NCBI GenBank assembly: GCA_022605405.1
Contig: JABYQQ010000001.1
Location: 1,302,001 to 1,366,000, forward strand
Source of the DNA: Earliella scabrosa
Taxonomy: Eukaryota > Basidiomycota > Agaricomycetes > Polyporales > Polyporaceae
DNA: 64,000 nt
Reading direction: 5' to 3'
A model generated the notes under the pieces. That model saw only the letters and a program-made list of their open reading frames with translations. It had not been told where the DNA came from and ran no database searches. The position numbers were made by a program, and so were the translations under genes. Below, piece after piece: positions 9,658 through 21,359 of this stretch; position 1 is the first letter of the stretch; each line of letters starts with the position of its first letter.

Positions 9658-12562
9658 ATGCCGAACGTCCATGCGTATAACATGTTCGCCAGAGCAACAG
9701 AGTCGCCTCTTCCAGACTGGGTATTCGTCCCCTCTCGCGCTCAAGTGCTCGGTCTCCAGATCTCCATCCTCGCCCTGTTCCTCGCGACCCTCGTCCTCGG
9801 CGTCTCCCGGATCAAGTCTCGCAGGGTACGCTTCATCGCTGGATCGCTCGTCCTCGCCGCCGGTCTTCTGCCCGCCCTCTACCTCCTGTCCGCGTTCACC
9901 CTCATCTGGCCGCTCACGTCATTCGTGTTCACCGCGGTTGGGTTCGTCCTGCGCCTAGTAGGATTGGGCCCCTTCGTCGTCGTGGGCATGCTGCTGTTCC
10001 CCTGCAGCTACGTCTACTGGTGGACGGCGAGGCTCCGGAGGGCGTACTTGGTGAGGGACGGCGAGGTGAAGGGACTCCGGTATGAGCTTCAGCAGGGTGG
10101 ACTGGTCAACAAGGCTCTCGGGGATCGTCTCCGGCGTTGGGCGGCGATCATCGAAGGGCTCAAGGCTCGGCTCGCGGCCAAGGTAGCAGAGCTCACTGTC
10201 AAGGAAGAGCAGCTCGCGGCGAAGGACGAGGAGCTCACCGCGCTCAAGGCCGAGCATGAGGAGGCGACACGGGAGCTGCAGAGGACGACCGAGGCGCACG
10301 ACGGGTGCGTAAGCCAGGTAGCATCACTCAAGGACGACCTGGCTCGACGGAACGGGACCATCGCGAGCCTGCACGAGAAGATCGACGCGGTGGACAAGCA
10401 AGTCGCGAAGATGCGCGAGGCGAGTTTGAAGGACGACAGCGAGAGGCGGAGGGAGATTCGCGCGCTCAAGGCCACCGAACGGGAGCTTCGTGCCGAGCTC
10501 GAGGGCGCGCGCGCAGCGTTGGAGGAGCAGATGAAGACCGGAGCCGGCGACGCTGTCAAGGTGGAGGAGCTGCGGAAGGCTTTGGAGGTCGCTCGTTCGT
10601 CGCAAGCTGAGCTCAGGGTACGTGCACGTCTGTTGGCGATATGTTATATCGCTGACGATACCTGTCTCAGGAGACCCTCAAGACGCTCATCGCCGAGAGC
10701 CAGGTTGCGAGTCACCGTTTCGAGACCGAGGCGCGCGCGGCACACAGCATCAAAGTTGGCCAGAGCAAGACGATCCGCGAGCAAAGTGCGACCATCGACG
10801 AGCTCCACGCGACCATCCGCCGGCTCGAGCAGGAGGCCGCGGCAAAGAACGGCAAGGTCGCGGAGCTCACCACTGCCCTCGAGGTCGAACGCGAGGCCAA
10901 CGCTACCCTCCGGAGGCTGGTCACTGGTCAGGACAACGAGATCGTCGACCTCGGCCGGAACATCACGAGTCTGACGGACATTGCGCGGGCTGGCGACGCT
11001 GTGCGCGAGGCGAAGGACCGGCTCATCGCGCTGGGCAAGGCTGCGCTTCAGGATGCGAAGGATCTGTACGCCATGGCATCGAGCAAGGCGAAGGAGCGGC
11101 AGGAGGTACGTGTCTTGCTCACCGCTAATCTCTCGTCGCGCTCTGTTGACGGTATGGGCCTCCATAGCGTATCAAGGAGTTCATGACTGAGGTCGACGTT
11201 CTGTGGTCGAAGGTGAAGGAGCTCCAGGAGGCGCTGAGGATGAAGGCAAAGGCGGTATTGGCTATGCAGGTACGTTAATCTAGACAACATCTGCTCTCAT
11301 TTTGGCTTTGACGACCCTTATAGGAAACCGAAGCCGGTCTGCGGAACACCATTGCGCGTCAAGCGAAGACGATCGCACACCTCGAAGAGGCCGACAAGGA
11401 CGCGCATGCAGCGCCTCTCACTGGCAATGTCGCGGCAAGCCCGAGCCTGAGCGGCCAGCTCGAGGACAAGGACAGGGAGCTTGCCGCCCTTCGCCAGCAG
11501 AACGACGATCTCGTGACCGCGCTCGAGAGACGCATGAAGATGAATGACTTCTTCATGGACGAGGTACAACGGGCGAACGCGGACAAGGCCGAGGCGGAGC
11601 ACAACGAAGCGGTACTCAACCAGAAGCACAAGAAGCTCGTGCTCAAGCACAACATCCGTACGGTGGCCCTCCAACGGACCCAGGAGAAGCTCGTTACGGC
11701 GAACGCGAAGCTCCAGAGGCATAAGGCCGAGAACACCAGCTCCACCAAGGAGGAACGACCTCGGACCGGGGAAGATAAAGAGGCGGTGAGCCTTCGGGCC
11801 CCGTCTCTTGAACGTCTTTCCCGGACTGTGGTCGACTCGCCATTGACGATCCCCAATGTCGACATTCCCTCCCCGTTCTCAAGCCCGCTCAGCCTGCTCC
11901 CGATCGAGCACCGTCCGTTCGCACAAGTTTTGGCGAGCCTGCCCATGACGCCTACTCCGCCATCCGCCGCACCGCACGTTCCCCGCGGACAAGCCCTCGC
12001 GACGACGCCTACTCCGACTCAACGATCTGCTGTGGTCCACTCGCCGTTGGACATCCCCCACGTCGACGTTCCGTCCATGTTCGACAGCCCGATCAGTACC
12101 GGGCGGATCGCCGACGATTCTTACGGACAGTCCCTCGCGATGCTTCACATGACGCCTTCTCCTCGTCCGCAAGCCGCCTCTTCGTCCGTGGTCGACACGC
12201 CGATGGTCATGCCCACCCTTCCGACAGACACGAGCCTTCTGAGTCTGTCGCCGCTGCAACGCCATCTTCTCGAACTCGCCTCGGTGACGCCAACGATGAC
12301 GCCTGTTTTTCCGCCATGTGCGGTGACTTCCGTCATCCCGGGGATCGTGCCTCCGATCCGAGTGTCGTCCCCGGAGAGTGATCTGTTTGGACCCGCGACG
12401 CCGACGCCGACGACTCCTCGGGGGCGTCGAAGTGCCCCGTCGTCGGTAGTCGATACCCCGTTCGTGATTCCCAAGTGTCCGTCGCTGTTCACGAGCCCGA
12501 TATCGACCTCGCCGGTGAAGCGGTTCCCGTTCCAAGAGATCCTCAATGTCCCGAGTCCGTAG
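9658..12562 (+). CDS. Membrane-anchored long coiled-coil protein B1 with Ser/Pro repeat tail (uncharacterised family B)
   Basis: Four exons, 9658-10617, 10671-11105, 11168-11269 and 11324-12562, all phase 0, give 911 aa. The start MPNVHAYNMF is conserved in all B copies. About four membrane segments fall in residues 30-122 (30-49, 59-83, then a pair at 84-120), followed by WWTARLRRAYLVRDGEV. A coiled coil runs from about 137 to about 625. The C-terminal 280 residues are Ser/Thr/Pro-rich, with degenerate repeats of the type VVDSPLTIPNVDIPSPF, VVHSPLDIPHVDVPSMF, VVDTPMVMP and VVDTPFVIPKCPSLF, interspersed with MTPTP. The many SP and TP sites would suit proline-directed kinases. No known domain was recognised. 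Exon 3 is only 34 codons and symmetric. The B1 3' half is nearly identical to B2 over about 475 nt. Confidence 0.85.
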
Positions 12563-12830
12563 TTTGCAGCCTGTAGCCATGGCCAGCCGCGTTTCGTCAT
12601 ATGATCCTCCTCCTCTCAGTACTGATAGTCAGACATATAGTAGCAAGATAGTATACAGATACATAGCGCATAGTGAACCGTACAATACAGCATTTGGTTA
12701 CCTCAGACGCGATTCTGGGACGATGGCGCAGACAAAGCCCATCCCAAGTCCGTTCCTCTGAGACGGATCACCGTCTGTTGCAGTTGGAGTCCGAAGGGTC
12801 GAGCGTCGTCGTCTCGGAGTTCACTCACTC

Positions 12831-14470
12831 TCATACCTCAGAAACTTGCCCAGACGACTTGCTGTCACCACCAAACCGGAGAACGCGTAGTGGTATCGTC
12901 GACGCCCGTTCACGAGGAACCTCCGCCTGGCCGTATTCGCGCATGTTAAGCATCATTCTGGTGACGAGCGTCGCCGAGAGCCTACGCGAGCGTCAGCATG
13001 TGCTGGAGGGGGGTACTGGGAAGGGGGAGAGGCCTCACACGTTCGTCAGCGTGGCAGGATAGCCTTGATAGCCAGCCTAGGAGTGCGAAATTGGTATGAG
13101 GGTTTACAGCAGCGCGGTGTCAAACTGCGCCCGGACTTGCCTTGGCGTACTGACACATAGAGATACAAACAGACATCAGCATGGCGTGAGTAGACCCCGT
13201 GGTAAGTATATCGCTCACCACGAAGGTCAGGACGTTCGACAGATAGCAGACGATGAGTATGCTGCGTCCCCGACGGCGTAAGCTCCCGACGATCCTCCAT
13301 CAGCAAGCATTGACTCACGCGAAGTACATCGTTCCTGTCGGCCACCACAGATACAGCACCCCGTCATCAGTTGATATCATCACAGTTCCAGTGTTATAGA
13401 TGCAACTTACCGTCTCGTAGAATGAGGTAGAACAGGCCTTGGCGCCAGGCCATGCTCCATTTGAGAGCCCGCGCGAAGGTGAGGCAGAACACAGCGAAGT
13501 CGAACACGAGGATCGTGCTCCATGCGATGGCGTAGTCTTAAGCGGCTGATCAGATGGAGGAAACAGGATGACTGTACGGAACAACCGCTCACGTTGTCCC
13601 CTAGGACGCACGCGGATGTCAGGATGGACGATGACGACGGGAAAGGGAGACGAATGCACTCACTGCGACTTCGACATGACCAGGATGCACCCTTCGACGT
13701 AGAGATGCGCGCCTCCCTCATCTGGTCGAGATAGCGAGAACATTGTTGTGCTGATTGCCCACTGCATGTGTGGGTCCCAGGAAACGTCAGTGACTTAATG
13801 TAGTGCATTGCGCGATGCAATGAAGATGGAAATCGAGGACGCACCAGGCTAACACACCCTCCTATCACGATGATTAACCCAAGAAATAAGGGAACCTTGC
13901 GATTCCGGCTATAGAGCGCGTATGTACGCATGATCATAAGGACTGGTACAGAAGGATGAGCGTTTTGATACCGCAAGAAAGGTAGACCACGCACGAGCAG
14001 CGATCCCTTGAGATACCGCTGCGAGTATCCCATGGTACACTTGCAACTGCCGACAGCTGGGAGGGGTAATGCCCTTGAGGAGCGAGCTCGTCATTCTGAC
14101 GAGATAGAAAGACGTACCTCTGCCGAACATGCTCGAACTCAGCACCGTTCAACCCATTCGAACCGCGAAATATATGAACGTACCGACTCCGATATCTCCC
14201 CAAAGTATTCGTACACGATCGGTATATGAGACAATATGGACACATAGCGATTGAGGAAAAAGAAGACCGAGCCCCAAGAGATGCGGCTCTTCCAGTACCG
14301 CTCTATTTCCAAAGGCAGGGTGAGGATGAAATCGTAGTAGAGAATGGCTGGTGAGTACCGGTAAGTGAGCCCAACTCATGTTGCAACGAGGCAGTGGCAC
14401 GCATTGCTCACCGAATGACACCGAGGAGATGATTCGGTTTCCATAGTCGAACTGCGCACTACAGCAAAGA
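12831..14470 (-). CDS. DUF6533-type seven-helix membrane protein (copy c)
   Basis: Multi-exon gene convergent with B1. The first certain exon ends at 14412 (QFDYGNRIISSVSFG). The DUF6533 helix follows near 14160-14340 (ILTLPLEIERYWKSR, FFFLNRYVSILSHIP), then the RTYALYSRNRKVP exon near 13870-13960, WAISTTMFSLSRPDEG...GCILVMSKSQ, DYAIAWSTILVFDFAVFCLTF, a TGTMYFA exon, and a last exon with MMLNMREYG ending SSGQVSEV at the stop 12831-12833. All pieces needed by the family are present and I saw no disabling change, but the extreme 5' exon is unresolved. Predicted location is a cell membrane with about seven helices; function is unknown. Copy b (5906-6300) is a fragment of a close relative. Confidence 0.7.
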
Positions 14471-16289
14471 AAGATTACGCCAGAGTCTGCCGTGAATCTG
14501 GGGGGAAGACGCACATAGTTGTGGGCGGAAGAGACACTGCGTCCTTCATTATGATTGCGGGGGAATCCACAAGGGACGCTTGAAGTGAGGGCAGACCTGC
14601 TGCTCAAGAGGAGGGAGAACCTGGCGAAGTAACCTGGCGAAGGTGAGCTGAGAGACGAAACCTAATCATGCGGACAGGTACTGCCTGTGGGAAACCCTGA
14701 GCTCGCAAGGTTCATCTGCGATCTATCAGTAGTCTCCTCACTTCGGGATGGAATGAATATAGAAAGGCCGCCTGTGAGTGCCAGGCCGCTCAACTGCCTC
14801 GCATCCATCGCTCCAAGTCCTAGCGCGAGCGTCTATGCAGGTCACAGCGATGCATTGACATGCTCGATCATTGCATGGTTGGCCCAGCGAGCGACCCGCA
14901 GAACGAGATCCGATTGACGGATCGAGTAAGCATTGCTGGATACAGCAGGTATTGTGCAGTGTGTTGGACACGCTCGATGACGAGATCCCCGAGACCTGGG
15001 AACGCAAATACGCATTAGTCGGTAATGCACACAGTAGAATTTCATGAACGTCTAAACAAAGCGTACCTGAAGTGTCCATATGACCCCCGATCCGGGACCG
15101 AGAGCATGTTACAGTTTGTCATAATATGAGTTGGTTCTGGGCTGGTGCTAAGATTGGAGGCTCGTCACTTTGATCCACCACTCACAAAACGCTTATCGCT
15201 GTCAGTTATTCCGGAGGGTGAGCGTTTGGCTGCGGCATCTTTTCAGTGTGTCAGTGTTTCAGAACAGCCGGGGACTTGGATACAAACCGTAGGAATCAGA
15301 CGAAGGGTGCGGCGTTCCCACTCGCGTCCAGTACTGACCAAATGACCGGACCGCCGTCGTTTCAAGGCGGCATAAAAGGATGTAGATCCTATTTTGCGTG
15401 ATAAGTAGACTGACAGTACACGCGTGATGTATCATTGCCATAGAACTATCGGGTCCCTGCTGGCAGAGAGATGTTAGCGCGAGCTTTGGGCGGAGAGCTA
15501 CAAGACGCTTACCGTTAGATGCGCATAGCCACTGCGACATTATCATGGTTACTCAGGGCTCTTTGTCCAGCTGGGCTTTCCACAGCCCACGCGACCCTCC
15601 TGAGTTCAGCAGTAAGTTGAGTCGGACCGACTGGGACGAGGGAGACCGAAAGGAGCGCGCAAACCGGTTGTACTTGAGCGTTATCTTATCTTATCACAAT
15701 GTTCTCACGACTACTTGAACAGAGTCTTTGCAGTCCGTCTTGTCCTCCTCCTCCCTGAGTCTACCAGACTTCTACCGCACTTCAGCTGCGTTGTCTATAC
15801 CGTTGTCAACGCTGGGATTGTATAGTGAACATGGAACGGTGCGTGAATTTCTGTATACGAGTCTCCGTCGTTCTTGGGCTACAACTACACCCCTACCATC
15901 AGTGTATGTCTCAACGACCGGCGGGAGCGGTTGTTTCGACGCTGCCCCGCGGGTCGCCTGGCATAGCGTATCCGAAGTACTGTGGTCATTAGAATGGGCG
16001 GCCAAATGGTCAATCATACCTCGCGAGCTCGTCGCATGGCCAATACGCCGCAACCTTCAAGTTGGGCCCATTCACAATCCGGGATGCCTCGTACGTCCAC
16101 ACCCACTAATCCCAGATATTCATGTCGTCATTCTAGAGGCAGCCTCTTGTACCGACGATGGCATCTGGCCTACAACTCAAGCAATAAGACTCAGTCATGC
16201 TCAATCCATGGGCTCGCGTAGCTTCCACCCCGTCTACTCCACCTGCTCCGGTTGCACTCAGCAACTGATACCTATCGCTACCCACCGAT
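14471..16289. other. Intergenic region upstream of A2 with conserved A leader
   Basis: About 1.8 kb with only short frames. The last 340 bases resemble the region before A1: a shared CCCATTCACAATCCGGGATG block at 7119-7138 and 16067-16086, and the near-start block around 16137-16289. A long open frame across this leader (15728-16714) continues out of frame into A2 and is treated as chance. Segments around 15440-15560 also resemble 6530-6620, so the duplicated unit extends upstream of the leader. Confidence 0.5.
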
Positions 16290-17391
16290 ATGCTCTTCTA
16301 CATCATGGCCTCCATCGTGATCTTCCTCGCGACCTTCCTGCCCGGACTTCCTGTCCTCACAGCGGCCATTCCCGTCCTGACGGTCTCCATCGTCGTCATC
16401 GTCCTCGGCATCCCTGTCACCTCGCTCGTCCGTACCGCCCCGAAGGCTCGCGGCATCATCTTCGTGGTCATCCACCTCACCACCTCAGTTGCCCTCCTAG
16501 GCGGCGCTGTGTCTGCCGTCAGCCTGTACGGTCAGCTCTCGCTCCTCCCGTCCTTTGGCGCCGTCCCCGTCGGATCGTCCGTCGAGCTTCTCGATGCTCT
16601 TGCGACCTTGCTCGTGACGGCTATTTGCGTGTGGACTGCCGTAGATGGTCTCCGAGCCGGTGTTCGAGTACTCTCCACGCCTCGTCGCCTTCGACTCCGA
16701 CGCGCATATGGTAGCCATGTGGCATCACGGGCGCTTGTCAGCCGCAGATCACCGAGCCGACAGCAGGTGTGCGAGCTTCAGGACAGTCTCAAGGCTAGCC
16801 AGGAGGAGGTTGCGGCGCTGAAGGCGGAGAGGGATGCGGCGGTTGCTGAGAGGGACGAGGCTTCCACGGTGCGCTTCCTGTCCATATGGCATTCCCTCGC
16901 TACACAGGTAGCTCACCCCACGTCAGCTCGCCCTGGAACAGCTGCATGTTACGGTTGCGAGGCTCGAGTCAGAGTTGGAGGTCGCACGCACAGAAGCTGC
17001 GGCCGCAGTGGTGACTGTCCGGGAGTTGAGGGACGCGCCCTGCAGGCCTGTTTCGGAGAAGGACACCATCATCGCCCAGAAGAATGCAGCCGTCGTTGGA
17101 CAGAAAGTCGCTGTCGCTGTCCTGAACGCGGTCGTCCTCCGCGAGAAGGTCGAAGAGGTCGAACAGCGCGCGTCGACGGCCACCCCTGCTAGTCAGGCGA
17201 CCACTTCCATCACCCCGAAGGCGACCACCTCCAAGCGAGGTACGACGCCTTCCGGAATCGATGCACCCAGTGGTCGCAAGTCAGCGAAGGAGAACATTCT
17301 GCCTGCGTCTGCGGTAACGCGCGCGAAGACCGCCCCCACGAAAGAGTCTTCGACGCTCCCGCCTCCCTTCATTATGTCCCCCGCTCGCTAG
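16290..17391 (+). CDS. Coiled-coil membrane protein A2, internally deleted
   Basis: Two exons, 16290-16868 and 16927-17391, phase 0, give 347 aa against 550 aa for A1. The N-terminal membrane domain (residues 1-120) and first coiled segment align with A1 and A4. Within exon 2 the reading jumps in frame from the QKVAVAVLNAV segment straight to VLREKVEEVEQRAS. This removes the end of A1 exon 2, intron 2 and most of exon 3, roughly 200 residues. The basic KEN-containing tail is kept (RKSAKENILP), but the last residues differ (LPPPFIMSPAR instead of the SRLPLSRRP end). The gene therefore encodes an intact but shortened A protein, with B2 starting 477 bp downstream. Whether it is functional is unknown. 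Confidence 0.75.
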
Positions 17392-17868
17392 TATCAAGAA
17401 TAGTCTCTCGGGTCGACAGCAACCCAACCTTCCCATATCTGCTCAAGCTCCCGCATAAACTCTCCTGCTCTGAGTCTCTGGCAGTCTCCTTCCGATCTCC
17501 CTCGTTGTGTTCGCCATCCCGTGTCGTTCCTGTCGCAGACGCTCTCAATACAGCTTCACTTATAATCTCTATTTCGCATGACGCCTCACTGAACTCCTGC
17601 CACTCCAGTAACAATCCGATGTGCCGTAGGAGATGCTGGGGTCGTTCTGCAGGACGGTGGCTGACAATGCCCATGGAGGCTGACACTGCTATCGAGAGCT
17701 GTCGCACGCCGATCGGTGTCCAATCTTCCTCGTCAGCCTCACCTGCCAGCCTCCCGCCAGGAGAGATATAGCGTCCAGACGCGACGAGCATACCTTGGCC
17801 TGTCTCCTCCATCCCCTCGCGCGTCCGTCCCTCAACAAGCGCCCACTCTCGACCCCCACTCGCCCACC

Positions 17869-20771
17869 ATGCCGAACGTCCATGCGTATAACATGTTCGC
17901 CAGAGCAACGGAATCGCCTCTCCCGGGCTGGGTATTTGTCCCCTCTCGCGCCCAAGTGCTCGGCCTCCAGATCTCCATCCTCGCCCTGTTCATCGCGACC
18001 CTCGTCCTCGGCGTCTCCCGGATCAAGTCTCGCAGGGTACGCTTCATCGCTGGATCGCTCGTCCTCGCCGCCGGTCTTCTGCCCGCCCTCTACTTCCTGT
18101 CCGCGTTCACCCTCATCTGGCCGCTCACGTCATTCGTGTTCACCGCGGTTGGGTTCGTCCTGCGCCTAGTAGGATTGGGCCCCTTCGTCGTCGTGGGCAT
18201 GCTGCTCTTCCCCTGCAGCTATGTCTACTGGTGGACGGCGAGGCTCCGGAGGGCATACTTGGTGAGGGACGGCGAGGTTAAGGCACTCCGGTACGAGCTT
18301 CAGCAAGGCGGACTGGTCAACAAGGCTCTCGGGGATCGTCTCCGGCGTTGGGCGGCGATCATCGAAGGGCTCAAGGCTCGGCTCGCAGCCAAGGTAGCAG
18401 AGCTCACGGCCAAGGAAGAGCAGCTCACCGCGAAGGACGAGGAGCTCAACGCGCTCAAGGCGGAGCACGAGGAGACGACACGGGAGCTGCAGAGGACGAC
18501 CGAGGCGCACGACGGGTGCGCACGCCAGGTGGTATCACTCAAGGACGACCTGGCTCGACGGAACGGGACGATCGCGAGCCTGCACGAGAAGATCGACGCG
18601 GTAGACAAGCAGGTCGCGAAGATGCGGGAGGCGAGTTTGAAGGACGACGGCGAGAGGCGGAAGGAGATTCGCGCGCTCAAGGCCACCGAACGGGAGCTTC
18701 GTGCTGAGCTCGAGGGTGCACGCGCGGCGCTGGAGGAGCAGGTCAAGAGTGGGGCCGGCGAGGCTGTCAAGGTGGAGGAGCTGCGGAAGGTATTGGAGGT
18801 CGCTCGTTCGTCGCAAGCTGAGCTCAGGGTACGTGCACGGCTGGTTGAGGTATGTTCCATCGCTGACAACATCTGTCTCAGGAAACCCTCAAGACGCTCA
18901 TCGCGGAGAGCCAGGCCGCGAGTAATCGTTTCGAGACCGAGGCGCGCGCGGCACACAGCATCAAAGTTGGCCAGAGCGAGACCATCCGCGATCAAAGTGC
19001 GACGATCGACGAGCTTCACGCGACCATCCGCCGGCTCGAGCAGGAGGCCGCGGCAAAGGACGGGAAGGTCGCGGACCTCACCACTGCTCTCGAGGTCGAA
19101 CGCGAGGCCAGCGCCACCCTCCGGCGGCTCGTCACTGGCAAGGACAGCGAGATCGTTGACCTCGGCCGGAACATCACGAGTCTGACGGACATTGCGCGGG
19201 CTGGCGACGCTGTGCGCGAGGCGAAGGACCGGCTCATCGCGCTGGGCAAGGCTGCGCTTCAGGATGCGAAGGATCTGTACGCCATGGCGTCGAGCAAGGC
19301 GAAGGAGCGGCAGGAGGTACGCGTCGTGCTCACCTGTTCTCTCGTCGTGCTCTGTTGACGGTATGGGCGTCCATAGCGTATCAAGGAGTTCATGACCGAG
19401 GTCGACGTTCTCTGGTCGAAGGTGAAGGAGCTCCAGGGGGCGCTGAGGACGAAGGCAAAGGCGGTATTGGCTATGCAGGTACGTTAATCCAGACAACATA
19501 TGCTCTCATCTCGGCTCTGACAACCCTTCTAGGAAACCGAAGCCGGCCTGCGGAACACCATCGCGCGTCAAGCCAAGACAATCGCACACCTCGAAGAGGC
19601 CGACAAGGACGCGCGTGCAGCGGATTCCACTGGCAACGTCGCGGTAAGCCCGAGCCTGGGCAGTCAGCTCGAGGACAAGGAGAAGGAGCTTGCCGCCCTT
19701 CGCCAGCAGAACGACGATCTCGTGGCCGCGCTCGACAGACGCATGAAGATGAATGACTTCTTTATGGACGAGGTACAACGGGCGAACGCGGACAAGGCCG
19801 AGGCGGTGCACAACGAAGCGGTCGTCAGCCAGAAGCACAAGAAGCTCGTGCTCAAGCACAGCATCCGTACGGTGGCCCTCCAACGGACCCAGGAGAAGCT
19901 CGTTACGGCGAACGCGAAGCTCCAGAGGCATACGGCCGAGAACACGTGCTCCACCAAGGAGGAACGACCTCGGACCGGGGAAGATAAAGAGGCGGTGAGC
20001 CTTCGGGCCCCGTCTCTTGAACGTCTTTCCCGGACTGTGGTCGACTCGCCATTGACGATCCCCAATGTCGACATTCCCTCCCCGTTCTCAAGCCCGCTCA
20101 GCCTGCTCCCGATCGAGCACCGTCCGTTCGCACAAGTTTTGGCGAGCCTGCCCATGACGCCTACTCCGCCATCCGCCGCACCGCACGTTCCCCGCGGACA
20201 AGCCCTCGCGACGACGCCTACTCCGACTCAACGATCTGCTGTGGTCCACTCGCCGTTGGACATCCCCCACGTCGACGTTCCGTCCATGTTCGACAGCCCG
20301 ATCAGTACCGGGCGGATCGCCGACGATTCTTACGGACAGTCCCTCGCGATGCTTCACATGACGCCTTCTCCTCGTCCGCAAGCCGCCTCTTCGTCCGTGG
20401 TCGACACGCCGATGGTCATGCCCACTCTGCCGGCGGACACGAGCCTTCTGAGTCTGACGCCGCTGCAACGCCATCTTCTCGAACTCGCCTCGGTGACGCC
20501 AACGATGACGCCTGTTTTTCCGCCATGTGCGGTGACTTCCGTCATCCCGGGGATCGTGCCTCCGATCCGAGTGTTGTCCCCGGAGAGTGATCTGTTTGGA
20601 CCCGCGACGCCGACGCCGACGACTCCTCGGGGGCGTCGAAGTGCCCCGTCGTCGGTGGTGGATACCCCGTTCGTGATCCCTAAGTGTCCGTCACTGTTCA
20701 CGAGCCCGATATCGACCTCGCCGGTGAAGCGGTTCCCATTCCAAGAGATCCTCAATGTCCCCAGTCCATAG
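17869..20771 (+). CDS. Membrane-anchored long coiled-coil protein B2
   Basis: Exons 17869-18828, 18882-19316, 19377-19478 and 19533-20771 have the same lengths as in B1 and give 911 aa. The membrane domain, coiled coil and four VVDSP/VVDTP-type tail repeats are all present without interruption. By eye, 19950-20425 is identical to B1 11741-12216, while the upstream exons carry many scattered substitutions, which points to local gene conversion or a mosaic origin. The start was chosen at the conserved MPNVHAYNMF; an upstream in-frame extension exists but is not conserved. Confidence 0.85.
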
Positions 20772-21359
20772 TTTGTAGTAGCCTGTAGCCGTGGCCAGCC
20801 GCGTTCCGTCATATGATCGTCCTCGTCCCAGCGTACTGATAGTCAGACATTTACTAGCAAGATAGCATGCAGATACGTAGCCCGTAGTACAATATAGTCT
20901 TCAAGTGTTCTACCTCAGATGCCGCATTAGTAGTACTGACCCGGGCATAGCAAGCGGCGCGCTCCTCCGACACACATGCCTGGTACCCTTGCGAACGGCT
21001 GAGCTACGCAACGACTCGAAGTCGACTCCGCCCTTCGAATCCAAGAATCCCACTAGCTTCTGCTAACCGTCTTGAACACAATATCGGCACATGCCGTTCC
21101 CGTCAAGCGGGCGGCTACGGCCCAGGCGTCACCTTAACGGATGCGTACAGTGGCCTCCTCCAGGCTCCTCCCTAAGTACCACATCGTGACCAAACCCAAC
21201 AACTTTCGGAATCGCCGCGGTGGCTTGAAAGGTACTCATTTGCTCCACAGACAGACAGACCTTATCAGGCCTGACGAGCCCCATTGCAAACTAAAGCACC
21301 GTGACCTCGAGCTACTACTCATTCGATCGCAGTGGTTTCTTCCCCTCTCAACCCATGCA
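20772..21359. other. B2-F2L spacer, duplicated in inverted orientation
   Basis: No coding exon recognised. The spacer is clearly homologous, with small indels, to the reverse complement of 39205-39786 between B3 and F2R. Its first 150 bases also resemble the sequence after B1 (12563-12730), so the duplicated unit includes the B 3' flank. Confidence 0.6.

Noticed and set aside
15728..16714. Open frame of about 328 codons before and into A2
   Set aside because: It spans the non-coding A leader, then reads A2 exon 1 in the wrong frame. The true A2 frame has the membrane segments shared with A1 and A4.
18300..19499. Long antisense open frame of about 400 codons across B2 (a similar antisense frame covers B1)
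   Set aside because: It is the mirror of GC-rich, E/A/R/K-rich coiled-coil codons on the + strand. It runs through conserved B introns and has no domain or splice logic of its own.
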